Shown here piece after piece: positions 39,600 to 50,138 of a stretch of 64,000 nt of DNA. The position numbers and the translations under genes were made by a program. The notes under the pieces were generated by a model, which was not told where the DNA came from, did no database searches, and saw only the letters and a program-made list of their open reading frames with translations. How positions within the stretch are numbered: position 1 is the stretch's first letter; every line of letters begins with the position of its first letter. The DNA is from Oegoconia quadripuncta (taxonomy: Eukaryota; Arthropoda; Insecta; Lepidoptera; Autostichidae). The stretch is from NCBI GenBank assembly GCA_949316235.1, contig OX438747.1, positions 34,115,601 to 34,179,600 on the forward strand, given 5' to 3'.

Positions 39600-40940
39600 A
39601 GTATACTCACGCGGAATTATTTACAACGGTGCTCCTATTTGATATGTCGAAAGCCTTTGATTTTGTCCCCCATGAACAACTGTTATCAAAATTAGAACAC
39701 GTAGGAATTAGAGGTCCAGCACATAGCTGGATAAGGACATATTTAAAGAATAGATTACAGTGTGTAGAGGTGCAACAACTTGACAATAAGCATGTAACTC
39801 ATACGTATTTCTCAGAGTTTAGGCGAAATTCCTATGGGGTCCCACAAGGAAGTGTGCTTGGCCCACTTCTATTTCTTATCTATATTAACGACTTACCCGA
39901 AGTAACGAATCATGAAACTAGTTTATTTGCAGATGACATTTCCATAGTAGTAAAGACTGACAAAAGATGTACACGAATCTGACATAAATAAGGTATTAAA
40001 TTCAATAATTAAATGGCTAAACAAAAATAATCTTAAAATAAATTTAAATAAATCTAAATTCATAAATTATAATGCGTCATGTAATTCATTGAACATAAGT
40101 TACAAGGGAGAAGCCCTACAGGGTGTCAGTAATTCAATGTTTCTAGGTATATTCATTGATGAAAAGCTAGACTGGAAATTGCAGATCGATAAAATATGTA
40201 ACAAAATTAATAGGTTTGTTTTCCCACTGCATAGGTTAAAGAGTGTAGCGTCCAGGGAGACTGCAATAATCGCCCACCATGCCTATGTAGAATCAGTCCT
40301 CAGGTATGGTCTTATAATCTGGGGTAACAATACAGAAGTCGGTAGAGCGTTTATTGCGCAGAAAAAATGTATACGAGCAATTTGCGGTGTTAGACAGGAC
40401 GTATCTTGTAAACCACTCTTTAGGAAATTGAATATTCTCGCGCTACCTAGCTTATACATACTTGAAATGGCTAAATTCATTAAACAGTATCAACAAAAAT
40501 TTTATAAGCAAGCCAGAGATGTACTTCAACTAAACACAAGGTATCCTGACAGACTCATGCTTAGTGAAGTACCGAAAAGTACACGTTACCTAAAAAACTG
40601 TTATTTTAAATATTTGAACACAAGAAGTGGCTTCTCCAATACACATTCTATTCAATTAAAGAATTTTTGGACCATAAGGTGGAAGTATAAAATATCTAAT
40701 GTATTAATCCTAATGAATTGAACTGCCTTGAATTATGTAATGTATTTGATAATGAATTTAATAGTAAGGAATGGTATCAATTTCAATTATGTAAATGAAT
40801 TTAATATCGGAATAATTAATTAAGACTGTAATAGATTTAAGATTTTATAAATGTTTGTATGCTATTATAAGTGGCTGAATAGGCGATGTAACTATAACGT
40901 AACACCTTAAAAATGTACCCTATTCAATAGCAAATAAATC
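39600..40940 (+). mobile_element. LINE ORF2 reverse-transcriptase C-terminal half with one frameshift
   Basis: Frame 39629-39982 carries RT motifs MSKAFDFVPHEQLL, YGVPQGSVLGPLLF and the catalytic LFADD. A single-base shift near 39975 moves the frame, and 40089-40721 continues with the thumb and tail (FLGIFIDEKLDWKLQI ... YVESVLRYGLIIWG) to a stop. The 3' UTR ends AGCAAATAAATCATTTG. Jockey/CR1-group, closely resembling 43563-44444. Confidence 0.8.
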
Positions 40941-41039
40941 ATTTGTATTTGTAAAGGTTTTGAGTATGAGTAATTTCAACAGAAATCAGTCATCACCTTC
41001 TTGCCTTGGTCCCAATATATTTGTGATCGGCGCACTACG

Positions 41040-41165
41040 TCTTTTTCTTCCAATCTCCTCTATCAGCCGTTACCTCGTGGATCCGGTTTCTCACGTCCTG
41101 GTCGATCTCACCATCCCCTTGTACGAGTGACCCAAGGTACCGGAAGTTAGCGCAGCTTAGTAAGG
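41040..41165 (-). mobile_element. RTE-type LINE reverse-transcriptase fragment
   Basis: The minus-strand frame NFRYLGSLVQGDGEIDQDV ... RIHEVTADRGDWKKK matches the conserved FRYLGS block of RTE/BovB ORF2. A short isolated piece. Confidence 0.6.
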
Positions 41166-41224
41166 ATTATCCGGCAAGAATTATGGACACAAGACTGGAA
41201 GTACCGCCGAAGTCACAAAACATG

Positions 41225-41610
41225 TATTCAAGCAATCAATCAATCAATTACGCTTTATTGTTTAAATAAGGATGGTACATTTAAATATCTTATAGAAACT
41301 ACAAATTAGGCGGCCTTGTGAGTATTCCGTTTTGCATCTCCTCATTTTCAAGCCAAAACTCTCCAATGGCGTCAAATGGCGTCCGTGCGTCACTGGCCAT
41401 TTGGGGGGCACTGAAAACCAGCGCTGTGATTCGTCGCGGCATGAGCTGAGTGCTAACCCGTTTGTGCATCCCGCAACACGTGACAGCATTGTCGGGATCT
41501 TCTTCATAATTGTATTTCTATTTTAGCTATAATTTACTACTTCTTTGTTTTTGTATCGTGTTGTGGCGTTCATAATAAACTATTCTTTCTTTCTTTCTTT
41601 CTTTCTTTCA
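41225..41610 (+). mobile_element. LINE 3' UTR with (TTTC)n tail
   Basis: Contains GGGGGGCACTGAAAACCAGCG and ends GTTCATAATAAACTATTCTTTC with repeats. It also shares words with 37400-37640. No intact coding frame. From 41610 to 41990 nothing is recognisable. Confidence 0.45.
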
Positions 41611-41989
41611 ATATTTGTCGCCATTCCTCCAATCTGATCTCGACCTCCAGACCAAATCAATGCGATGTTAAAGTTGCATGACGTATTTATTGAATAATTA
41701 TTTCATTTATGCATATATTTTCCATATAGTATTAGTGTAGGTAACTATTGACTACTGTTCGATTGTTTGAACAATTGTTCAAATTCTTGCATTATTAAGA
41801 ACAATGATGGAACTAAAAGGTACTTGTAAATTTATCTACGCATATATTACACAAATATTAGCTGTGGATTTCGTACAAGGTGGTCTAAAAATCATGGATC
41901 AATCGAAATGAATGGTATTCGCAAGCGACACGAAATTTGTTACTTCAAATAGTTTTCAAATTTATCTGCTGCTAAAGAATATTCATCGT

Positions 41990-42082
41990 AGGCAATACAA
42001 TATGCACTTATGAACGTCACTTGTTTTTTAAACTACCACTAGCTCGGAACGCGACCACTACTGAGAAGAGTTAGCGAGAAAC
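41990..42082 (-). mobile_element. LINE 3' UTR fragment (22605 family)
   Basis: Near-identical to 22645-22745 (GGCAATACAATATGCACTTA, ACTAGCTCGGAACGCGACC). Confidence 0.6.
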
Positions 42083-42499
42083 CAAAGAGTATAGTAACTA
42101 TTTACCGAGAAAGAGTGGCAACTCCGTGGTTAAATTTGCATGTATAGACAGTGCTGCTGCCAGCGATTGGTTGAGGAATTAAATCTATCTATACATACCT
42201 ACGTACACTAATTATATAGGTAGAAACTAGGTTTAGAAATAGGTATTGTTGTTTATGAGGAAATTTTTATTTCTCATAACTAATTTCTTTAAATTAGCTA
42301 TGAAAAACAAGTATAACAAAAACAAACAACAAATTAACAAAAATCTGAACTTTTACAAAAAACTTTCAAACGGAAATCAACGTTGACTGAGAGCTCGACA
42401 TCACATCACCCACCGGTAAGATGGCGGCTGCTGCCACAGAACACTAATAACGGTTAGTTCGTCAACCGCAGTTCAGAGGTCGCAGTCTGCTATGAAAAT

Positions 42500-42720
42500 T
42501 GATGATATTTGAAGTGTGCCCCCCCCTGCGAGAAACTCAGAGGGTCTGTGTCTTTTCAATCAGTCATTTACAATCTAGAAAGGTTACAACAATTTTTATA
42601 TATCGTGTAGAGGAGCCGTTTAATCCCATGGATTACTATCATTAATGTAGTCTGAAATTTTGTAAACATAATTTTTGTTTTATAATAATAAGTTTAAATT
42701 TATTAAGGCTGCGCCGAGCG
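42500..42720 (-). mobile_element. LINE 3' end, decayed
   Basis: The minus strand shows CTCTGAGTTTCTCGC, and further remnants of the RT tail and UTR like those at 46010. From 42720 to 43045 nothing is recognisable. Confidence 0.45.
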
Positions 42721-43044
42721 AAAGACGCGCGCGCTGTTTAGGTATTTCGCTTGATGCGAACGTGCGTATGGCAGACCGAACACCGTCCGAGCGTAAACAT
42801 ATGTAACTCACATTTTCTTTATTGGGGGTTGTATTGGATTTCTTCTCGCAATAATTTTCAGGGCTATTTAGTATCAATTATTTTTACTTTGTCTACTCCT
42901 TTTTAATATTGACCAAATGTGCTAAAAATTAAAACAAAATCCTTGTTAAATTTAATTTTTATTGATCTTTTAGGAAAGTTTATCAATAATGTAAAACTAT
43001 TGGTGATGTTGCAAAATCTACAGATTATAAAACGCAAAAGTTCA

Positions 43045-44478
43045 ATTCAATTCAATTTATTAATGTGAAACACAGGTATAAAAGATGTTAGTAAATATTA
43101 TGGTATAAGTAACACTGTGATCTACTCTCCATTTTGATGACTGTGATCCATTTTGGCATACAAAAAAAATGGTTAGTTATTTATCTAAGGTAGGTACATA
43201 GGCTTATCTAATATGGTAGGATTTTTTGCAAAAAAAAAAACAAATATATTACAGTAGATACCCATTAGCTTAGTTTCGAAAATTAATATTATAATTCCAT
43301 GTCAATTATTAAGGACAATGTTAAAATTGTAAAATACGATTGAAATTGGTAAATAAAAATGTCAAATTGAAATGAAATTAGATTAAAATTACATAGTCAT
43401 GGAATATTTAACATGAATTATATTCAGTCATTTATACATTATTCAACACATAGAGTCAATAATAATATAACAAGTCAAATAGTAACTCAATGCAAATTAA
43501 CAACTGCAAATTTAAATTAGGTGCTGTTTTCCCGCTCAGAACCAATCAAGCAGATTTGTCATTCAAGAAATCTTTAATGGAATAATGTGTTTTTCTATTA
43601 AATATTTAAACAACGAACTCTTGAATGTACTTAGATCATGAAATTCTCGAATGAATTTAGGTATCTTATTGTATATTATTGGTGCCATTGCAAAGATGCT
43701 ATTTCTAAAAAGTGTAGTTTTACAGGATACTAAACGTAACTGATCACGTCGCCGTGCTCGTTTAACATGTTCAAAATGCTCAGGATTAGACCGAACAAAA
43801 ATTGCAGTCTTGTAAATATAAATAGAAGGAACCGTGAGTAAATTCAGCTGCTTATAGAAGGGTTTGCAAGAATCTGTGCGTCGCAAATTACAAATAACTC
43901 TTATACATCGCTTCTGGGCTATAAACACTTGTTCATTGTCTGTGGCATTCCCCCAGAAAATTATACTATATCTCAGAGTAGAAGCTACGTAGCCATGATA
44001 GGCCGTAAGTACAGCTCCGCGGTTAACAGTTTTGCTTAAGATATGTAATGCATATGAGAACTTTGTTACTTTTTTGCATACTTCATTTATTTGTGTCGTC
44101 CATTCCATGTTACTGTCAATATTAATACCCAAGAATTGAGTTACTGATGCTTCATCCACCCTTTTACTATTATATTGTACATTTGTTGTCATATTTAAAT
44201 GGTTTCTTTGTTTAAAGTTCATTATTTTCGTTTTGTCTAGGTTAATCTTAAGGTTATTACATTCCAACCAGTCAATGATAGATGAAAGACTGCTGTTGAT
44301 ATCCTCTTCATCCTCATATACCACAGTGCTATCATCGGCAAATAACACCATAGGATGATTTGTAGATTTCGGAATGTCATTTATATATATTAGAAAAAGG
44401 AGTGGGCCTAATACACTGGCCTTGAGGTACACCGTAGTGCACATGTCTAGTTCCAGATGTATAGGATTGTATGTATGT
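43045..44478 (-). mobile_element. LINE ORF2 C-terminal half inserted in the MULE-like gene
   Basis: The minus frame 44444-43563 encodes VLGPLLFLIYINDIPK, LFADDSTVVYEDEED, the thumb (FLGINIDSNMEWTTQI ... VASTLRYSIIFWGN) and the tail to a stop. Upstream, HYGVPQG continues the RT in another frame after a one-base indel, reaching about 44478, where MULE-like coding sequence begins. The UTR ends near 43045 in TTGAATTGAATTGAA. Related to 39600-40940. Confidence 0.8.
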
Positions 44479-45077
44479 ATACAACCAAGTGCTGAGTTAT
44501 GACTTGAAATTTCTTGTAGTTGTTGATAAATGTAAGTAAAATTTATAAGTCTGTTTCCGTTTATTGTAATTTCTTCTTGCTTTTCATTTTCAATATCTAT
44601 ATTTAATTCAAAATCAGACGTTTCTTGCGGAGATTCCTAAAAAAAACAGCATTACTAGTAGTTGTCCAAAATAAGTTATTCAGTCAATTATGAAAACTCT
44701 TATCAAATGTCCAATTGAATTAAGTGCGTTCCTTGTGTACGGTGAATGTATCTATGTAACATAACAAAGAACTTACACTATGGCGACTTTGTCGAAAAAA
44801 AAATTCACTCCCCAATCCCCAAACAAATCGGCAATCAGCTGATCGAAATTAGGATGGGAAATAAATTTTTTGTTATTTTTTTTCAACCATGTCGCCACAG
44901 TGAAAGTCGTTTGTTATGTTACATACCTACATTCACCGTACAAATTGGACCTTATATTTGCTACAATTACAAGAACTGACCTGTTCATTATCAATTTGCG
45001 TTGTAGTTTTATTTTTTTTCTTGAATCTCGTCTTGCTTATTAATTTATAATATCTTTTTTTACGGTTTCCCATTTTA
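44479..45077 (-). pseudogene. MULE/Mutator-like transposase-derived gene, N-terminal exons, broken by a LINE
   Basis: Exon 2 (45077-44981; ATG at 45073) encodes a very basic start (MGNRKKRYYKLISKTRFKKK). After a 344-nt intron, exon 3 from 44636 encodes an acidic stretch and then INGNRLINFTYIYQQLQEIS with HNSALGC, which I read as the conserved N-terminal block of insect Mutator-like transposase-domain proteins. The LINE at 44478 cuts the frame. Spliced structure, a matching phase-0 junction and an upstream promoter argue that this was an expressed gene. The family name is from memory of the motif and is unverified. Confidence 0.5.
44736..44942 (+). mobile_element. 207-bp MITE inside the MULE-like gene intron
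   Basis: Perfect 15-bp ends TGTACGGTGAATGTA / TACATTCACCGTACA, with pairing continuing imperfectly to about 46 bp (through GGCGAC). Noncoding. Confidence 0.75.
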
Positions 45078-45601
45078 CTGAAACAAATAATAGTTTATTA
45101 CTGTAATGAATGACGCCATTGCAGTTTTCTTAACTTGGCTCATCTTGTCGAACTCCACCCAACTAGACCAATATATTGTCAATCCGAAATTTTATTTCGA
45201 AAAAATAATGAATGATTAAATAAGTGAAAGCATACTCTTTATTGCACAAGAAATGAAACAACAGTAATATAGGTACTACAGTTATGATAAACTACATTGT
45301 ACAACTTCGGTGACCTCTTCCGGACAACCGGTGGTTAAAAGAAAATTAAAATTAAAAAAAAAAAAGAGAGGTTATTAGAAAGGACAGCTTTACAAAAAAT
45401 AAAAGATAATATAACATGACAGACAAAACCAGAATAAAGTTGCTACGCAACTGACCAATGTCTTAATGAAAGTACAGAACAATAACCTAAATGTAATATG
45501 TACATACATCACATATACTTAACTAATGTAACGTCTCTTGGTATTTTTTGTATGCAAGAAAAAGTTAGCAGTCCATTTAAAACTCCGAAAAATATACTTA
45601 C

Positions 45602-45704
45602 ACCGTTTTCGGCCGTCGCCGGTACACGAAATGACGCGATCGGTGTGTATAGTGGCGCTCAACAAAGTGACGTGCGCTCGCTCTGAACACTTGTGGGCGA
45701 CTGA
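45602..45704 (-). other. Predicted non-coding first exon of the MULE-like gene
   Basis: Runs from the initiator near 45702 to a GTAAGT donor at 45601. The next exon begins at an acceptor (tttgtttcag) four bases before the ATG at 45073. Confidence 0.45.
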
Positions 45705-45733
45705 ATCACAGCGATGCGCGACATTATTTTATA
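45700..45733 (-). promoter_or_regulatory. TATA plus initiator core promoter of the MULE-like gene
   Basis: TATAAAAT (45733-45726) lies about 28 bp upstream of TCAGTC (45705-45700), the arthropod initiator consensus. The surrounding DNA is unusually GC/CpG-rich (45600-45770). Confidence 0.55.
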
Positions 45734-46009
45734 TCGCCGCGCGGCCGCCATAGTAAAAATGTATGGCGGATTTGAAGCGCATTTTGATAAATTCATATCT
45801 TAATTGCCTAATACAATTTTTTATATTGGAGACGGTAAATTTGTAGTATAAACACTCCTGTTTCGGTTGAACTAAAAATAAGCGTAGATTTCTAATGTTA
45901 TAAACTAAAAAAATACTTAACGCCACCATACGTTTTTTGCATTTTTGTCTAACTTTCCGTAATTTTGTAGAGTAATGTATAAATAATTTTAACATTTTTC
46001 CACGGAGTA

Positions 46010-46340
46010 AATATTAAGACATTCTTCGTCATGGTAAAAGTATTTTTTTTAAATGTGTATATCAAGTATTGTTGAATTTATCAACTTAACAGTAACTGCT
46101 GTTTTAGCACATTTCCCTCGGCGCAGGCTTAAGCGTAAGATTCTGTATATCCATATGGGAACCTTGTTGTAGAAGCGCACACATTGACCTCTGAATGACT
46201 TACTAACTTTACTAAGTCTACTAAAAGGTACAGCTAATTGATTTTTGCTCCTTGTATGGATATTATGTCGGTCACAATGTTTCTCGAATGAATATATATT
46301 TCTCTTAACATACCTATACAAGATTTTCTTTCATAACATA
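46010..46340 (-). mobile_element. LINE ORF2 C-terminal remnant
   Basis: The minus strand reads KHCDRHNIHTRSKNQLAVP ... SFRGQCVRFYNKVP, the conserved end of CR1/Jockey-like ORF2. Confidence 0.65.
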
Positions 46341-46349
46341 AAATATTAA

Positions 46350-46700
46350 TTTCTTTAAATATTTGTCTCAATGTATCTCTTGACCTTAATTTATAGATTG
46401 CACAAATATGGGAGGACTTGTCTTAATCGTCATGTTGAGGATGTGTTACAGTTAAGGTTATTAGCACTAGCTTTCAGCCCGCGACTTCGTCTGCGTATCT
46501 ATAAATACGTGGTGAATGATTCGTGTAATACCTGTTTACCGGTGACTCTACTCCAGATTACGAACAACTTCTTATTAAAAACCTTCTTTAACTGAGGTTG
46601 TCTGTGTTGTTAAGACCGCCTTTGTACACTTCATCATCTATGGTAAATGTTCTTTGTATTTTATTTGTGTGTGCAATAAAGAATTTAATAATAATAATAA
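46350..46700 (+). mobile_element. Mixed repeat: CCCGCGACTTCG element and LINE tail
   Basis: TAGCTTTCAGCCCGCGACTT at 46470 matches 18572. From 46605 a LINE tail (AAGACCGCCTTTGTACACTT ... GTGTGCAATAAAGAATTT) ends in AATAAT repeats. Confidence 0.5.
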
Positions 46701-46769
46701 TAACTTTACACTAGGAACCAAAACCGTATTCAGCCCAAAATTGTTGGACTTCCGTACTAAAGATGGTTT

Positions 46770-48008
46770 TAGAATTGTTTTGTGGTGGTCACAATTATTG
46801 AATCGCTAACTTGTTTCTGCATAATAAAAATTAAATTTCCCCACAGCAGGATACCATAAGACATTTAAGCTGTGGAAATAACTAAATTGTACTAATGAAA
46901 CGGTATTATATTATATTTACTTCTGATATTATTTCATTGGTAGTAACAGGGTACAGGAAGTTGATACAATAAGAGACCTAGGCGTAATATTCGACAAAAA
47001 GTTGACTTTCTTACCTCATCTAGAGTATGTAATCAAAAAAGCATCTAAAATGCTGGGATTTGTCATTCGCAATGGCAAAGTTTTCCGCCGCAGTAAAATT
47101 AAGATATTGCTATATAATAGTTTGGTACGAAGTATCTTGGAATACTGTAGTGTTGTATGGAGACCACATTATGCAACACATAATTTGCGTTTGGAACGTC
47201 TACAGAAGCGTTTCCTATGGCACCTCTCGTTTTCCATAGGTATGGCTAAGAAAATAAGATCTTATGCGAGCAGATTGAAACTTTTTAATATGGTCTCTCT
47301 AGCAACTCGTAGGGAGCTTATAGATGCGTTATTTGCTTTCAAAGTACTAAGACAAAAAATCGACAGTCCCCAATTACTGGCGCTTTTCCGCTTCCGTGCC
47401 CCTGTCAGAGTTCCCCGTAGTGCTATAACACCATCATGTCCGCCGCTCCGAAAAACTGTCTTGGGTAGTAGCTCACCAATCTCCAGGCTAAGTAAAATAA
47501 TAAATACATGCAGTGATCAAACGGATGTGCACTTTGATTCCATTGCTAAGTTCTACAGAGCAGCTTTAGATTCTTTAACATACTAAAATCTTAGATTAAA
47601 TGTGAACTTCTGAAGTGTTGACTTTATTATTAAGTAATTGTTATAAATATATATTGTTAGTGCATGTGGTGTTTACCTGTAAGTGATTGTTGCACTTAAC
47701 GGTTTCAGATTACTTAATGTGTATTTACATGTATTGGTGTAATCAATTGTTGGTGAACCTTGAAAATAAAAAAATAAATAAAAATATTTCTCGAATTTTT
47801 TTAACTGCATACTCTGTAGAGCTGACCCTTTTCGCCAATTTATGGATGTGAGGACCCCATTACATTTTGGCGTCTAAAGTAATGCCCCAAAAATATAGTT
47901 AGAATCTACGAGGTCTAAAGTTGCATTTTTTATCTTTATGTTTGTACGCACCACCCTGACATTGTTCCTCATTAAAACAAATTATTTGCCGTAAACCATT
48001 CTACTCCA
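46770..48008 (-). mobile_element. LINE remnant split by a later LINE
   Basis: 46770-46930 and 47788-48008 together match the continuous minus-strand LINE at 56440-56720 (CCACAGCAGGATACCATAAG; CTGTAGAGCTGACCC; GAGGACCCCATTACATTTTG). Confidence 0.65.
46936..47787 (+). mobile_element. LINE 3' end inserted into another LINE
   Basis: Encodes an uninterrupted C-terminal ORF2 piece to 47586 (IRDLGVIFDKKLTFLPHL ... LVRSILEYCSVVWRPHY), then a UTR and an A-rich tail. Its flanks ATATTATTTC / ATATTTCTC suggest a short target duplication. Confidence 0.75.
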
Positions 48009-48014
48009 ATTCAT

Positions 48015-48115
48015 TAGAATTGTTTATTTGGCAAATGAACGTTTGGCAAATCAAAATTTGGGAAACATACTTTTGGCATGTGATACTTTGGGAAACGTTT
48101 TTTGCCCAAAAATTA
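48015..48115 (+). repeat. Degenerate short-word array (TTTGGCAAAT / TTTGGGAAAC)
   Basis: 'nnTTTGGCAAATnnA'-like words recur six or seven times with 13-16-base spacing. 48115-48360 is unrecognised single-copy-like DNA. Confidence 0.45.
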
Positions 48116-48364
48116 GTAATCCCGGATCTGACTATCGGAAGGCGTTGGAGCCATTATTTCGTTTAAACATTCATTACGCTTCCGATACAATAGTAAGGGC
48201 GGACGCCCGAGTCGGAAAGAGCGTCGTGGTGTTTACGATTGTAGAAGCATTTTGTATTAATTTAGTTCGTAAGATTTTCACTAGATGGCGCTGATCGTTT
48301 TTGAAACGCGCTATCGTTTGGTTCAGTGAATTATCATAAGAAGGTTTGTGATTAATATGCAATC

Positions 48365-48545
48365 CTCATCAGCACGTAAACATCCCACTGCAGAGATATA
48401 GGCCTTCCCTCCTATATGAGGAAGTATGGGCCATAGTCCAGCCACGCTGGTCCAAAGCGGGTTGGGGACTTCACATGGCTTAGAATTTTTGTTTCTCAGG
48501 CATGCAGGTTTCCTCACGATGTTTCCCTTCACTGTTTAAATCGCA
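48365..48545 (+). repeat. Common insect dispersed repeat (LINE 3' region)
   Basis: CATCCCACTGCAGAGATATAGGCC ... CAGCCACGCTGG ... GGTTTCCTCACGATGTTTCCC, a wording typical of RTE-like 3' regions in insects. (Words are quoted in part.). Confidence 0.5.
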
Positions 48546-48584
48546 GTTCGCAGTAGGATAAATGCACATAAGTAATTAAATTAA

Positions 48585-48842
48585 ATACCTAGAGTGGCTT
48601 CTTGGCAGAAAATCTCGACTATCAGTAGAGAACAAGGTTATGGTTTACAAGGGAATACTGAAACCAGTATGGATCTACTGCCTCCAGTCATGGGGATCAG
48701 CAAAAACCTCACAAACACCGAGATACTGCAAAGGTTCCAAGATGGTGTGCTCAGAGCAATAGTGAATGCTCCATGGTTCACAAAAATGGAAGACATCCAT
48801 AAGTACCTAAGGATGCCCACAGTGAAACAAGAAATAAATTAA
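48585..48842 (+). mobile_element. Jockey-type LINE ORF2 fragment with frameshift
   Basis: LLGRKSRLSVENKVMVYKG ... ILKPVWIYCLQSWGSA, then in another frame NTEILQRFQDGVLRAIVNAP with WFTKMEDIHKYL. This block is the hallmark of the Jockey clade RT C-terminus. Confidence 0.75.
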
Positions 48843-49079
48843 TTAACAAGAACCTATAAAGATGGAATAACTCACCACAAAAACAAACTTGTTCAAATGC
48901 TGATTGAACGACCTAAGACCAGAAGCCTCAAGAGGTTTCATACATAGGATAATCTGTAAAGAAAGCATCTGAGAAGGCTGCCTGACAATGGGATGGCTAG
49001 CCTAACAAGCCAATCACTTTCACAACAACTGCTTATAGTCAATAGACTGATAGCATGTTTGTAACATCTTACGAAAAAA

Positions 49080-49175
49080 AAACTCATTGGTACATGGCCT
49101 GCCTGGGAATCGAACCCGGACCTCCTAAATTGGGAGACCGCGTCTTCACGCCTCAGCTACCTACTGGCTCACCAC
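49080..49175 (-). mobile_element. tRNA-like SINE head fragment
   Basis: The minus strand has GGTAGCTGAGGCGTGAAGACG and the B-box-like GGTCCGGGTTCGATTCCC. Body absent. From 49180 to 49740 nothing is recognisable. Confidence 0.45.
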
Positions 49176-49760
49176 TGACGAAATATGCAATAAGTGACAA
49201 TAATTTCATCGTCCATCTTTTCTTTCTGCTCCGGGATAATAATAAAGCTCGAGAACGACTGATTTCAGAAAAAGTCTGGCGTAACAATCGGACGTCTATC
49301 GAATACATATATCGATATACCCGCCCTTAACTTGTGTCAAAGATCTCGGTAGGAGGCCCCAGCCAGAATCCTTAGGTTCAACCCGATCTTGGATCTCCCA
49401 TCGTGCTCCACCAACTACAGGCAGAATGCGTTTGTGCAGCGAGCGAGTAAGAATTTCAATTTACTTAGCAACGAGTTTGATTTGGACCTGTTTTGTACTA
49501 GCGTTACATCGGCAAGGAACACATTAAGTAGACGTTTTTTTTTGGCCCAAAAGTAACCTAATACTGCTGTGACCCGTTTGTTTTTTGGATTGGCGATGCA
49601 AGGATATCCTATCTATAGATTGTTTATAATTAGATAAATTTTTCCAACCGTTCCCTGATTGCAATGTATAGTTTTAGAAAATAAAATAAAATAAATAAAT
49701 ATAATAAATTAATGGCTCTAACTTTACTGTGAAAATAAGATTATTCTAAACAAAAACAAA

Positions 49761-50138
49761 TCATTTATTCAAAAACACATAATCACTCTGCCCGTTCTGT
49801 TCTTGAATGTATACCAAAAGCGGCCTCGTCTTCGTTCTTCTCTTCTCTATCTCATCCAGCAGCTCCTGCCCTGTTGGCTGCAGGTTCAGGATCATTGAAG
49901 TCGGCTTCGGGTATTGTAAGTATCTGAATATCTCTAGGTTTTTGTAATCGTTGTCCCAATTTAAATCTTCATTTGCGTTGTTTGAATCAACTTCGGAATT
50001 GCAATCAGAGTCTGCATTCGCATCTGCATTTGCGTCGGCATTAGCTTCAGACTTAGCTAAAGCATCAGAAAATTTCTCATGATCCTCCACATCGATTTCC
50101 TCTTCTATTTCGCAATCGTTGATTGTCAGTTGCAAAAT
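49761..50138 (-). CDS. Gene C exon 4 (terminal)
   Basis: 378 nt from the acceptor cgattacag to TGA. Begins [19 protein letters not shown], contains the [12 protein letters not shown] repeat, and ends YVFLNK. AATAAA overlaps the stop codon region. Confidence 0.7.
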   Translation of the reverse strand: MLQLTINDCEIEEEIDVEDHEKFSDALAKSEANADANADANADSDCNSEVDSNNANEDLNWDNDYKNLEIFRYLQYPKPTSMILNLQPTGQELLDEIEKRRTKTRPLLVYIQEQNGQSDYVFLNK

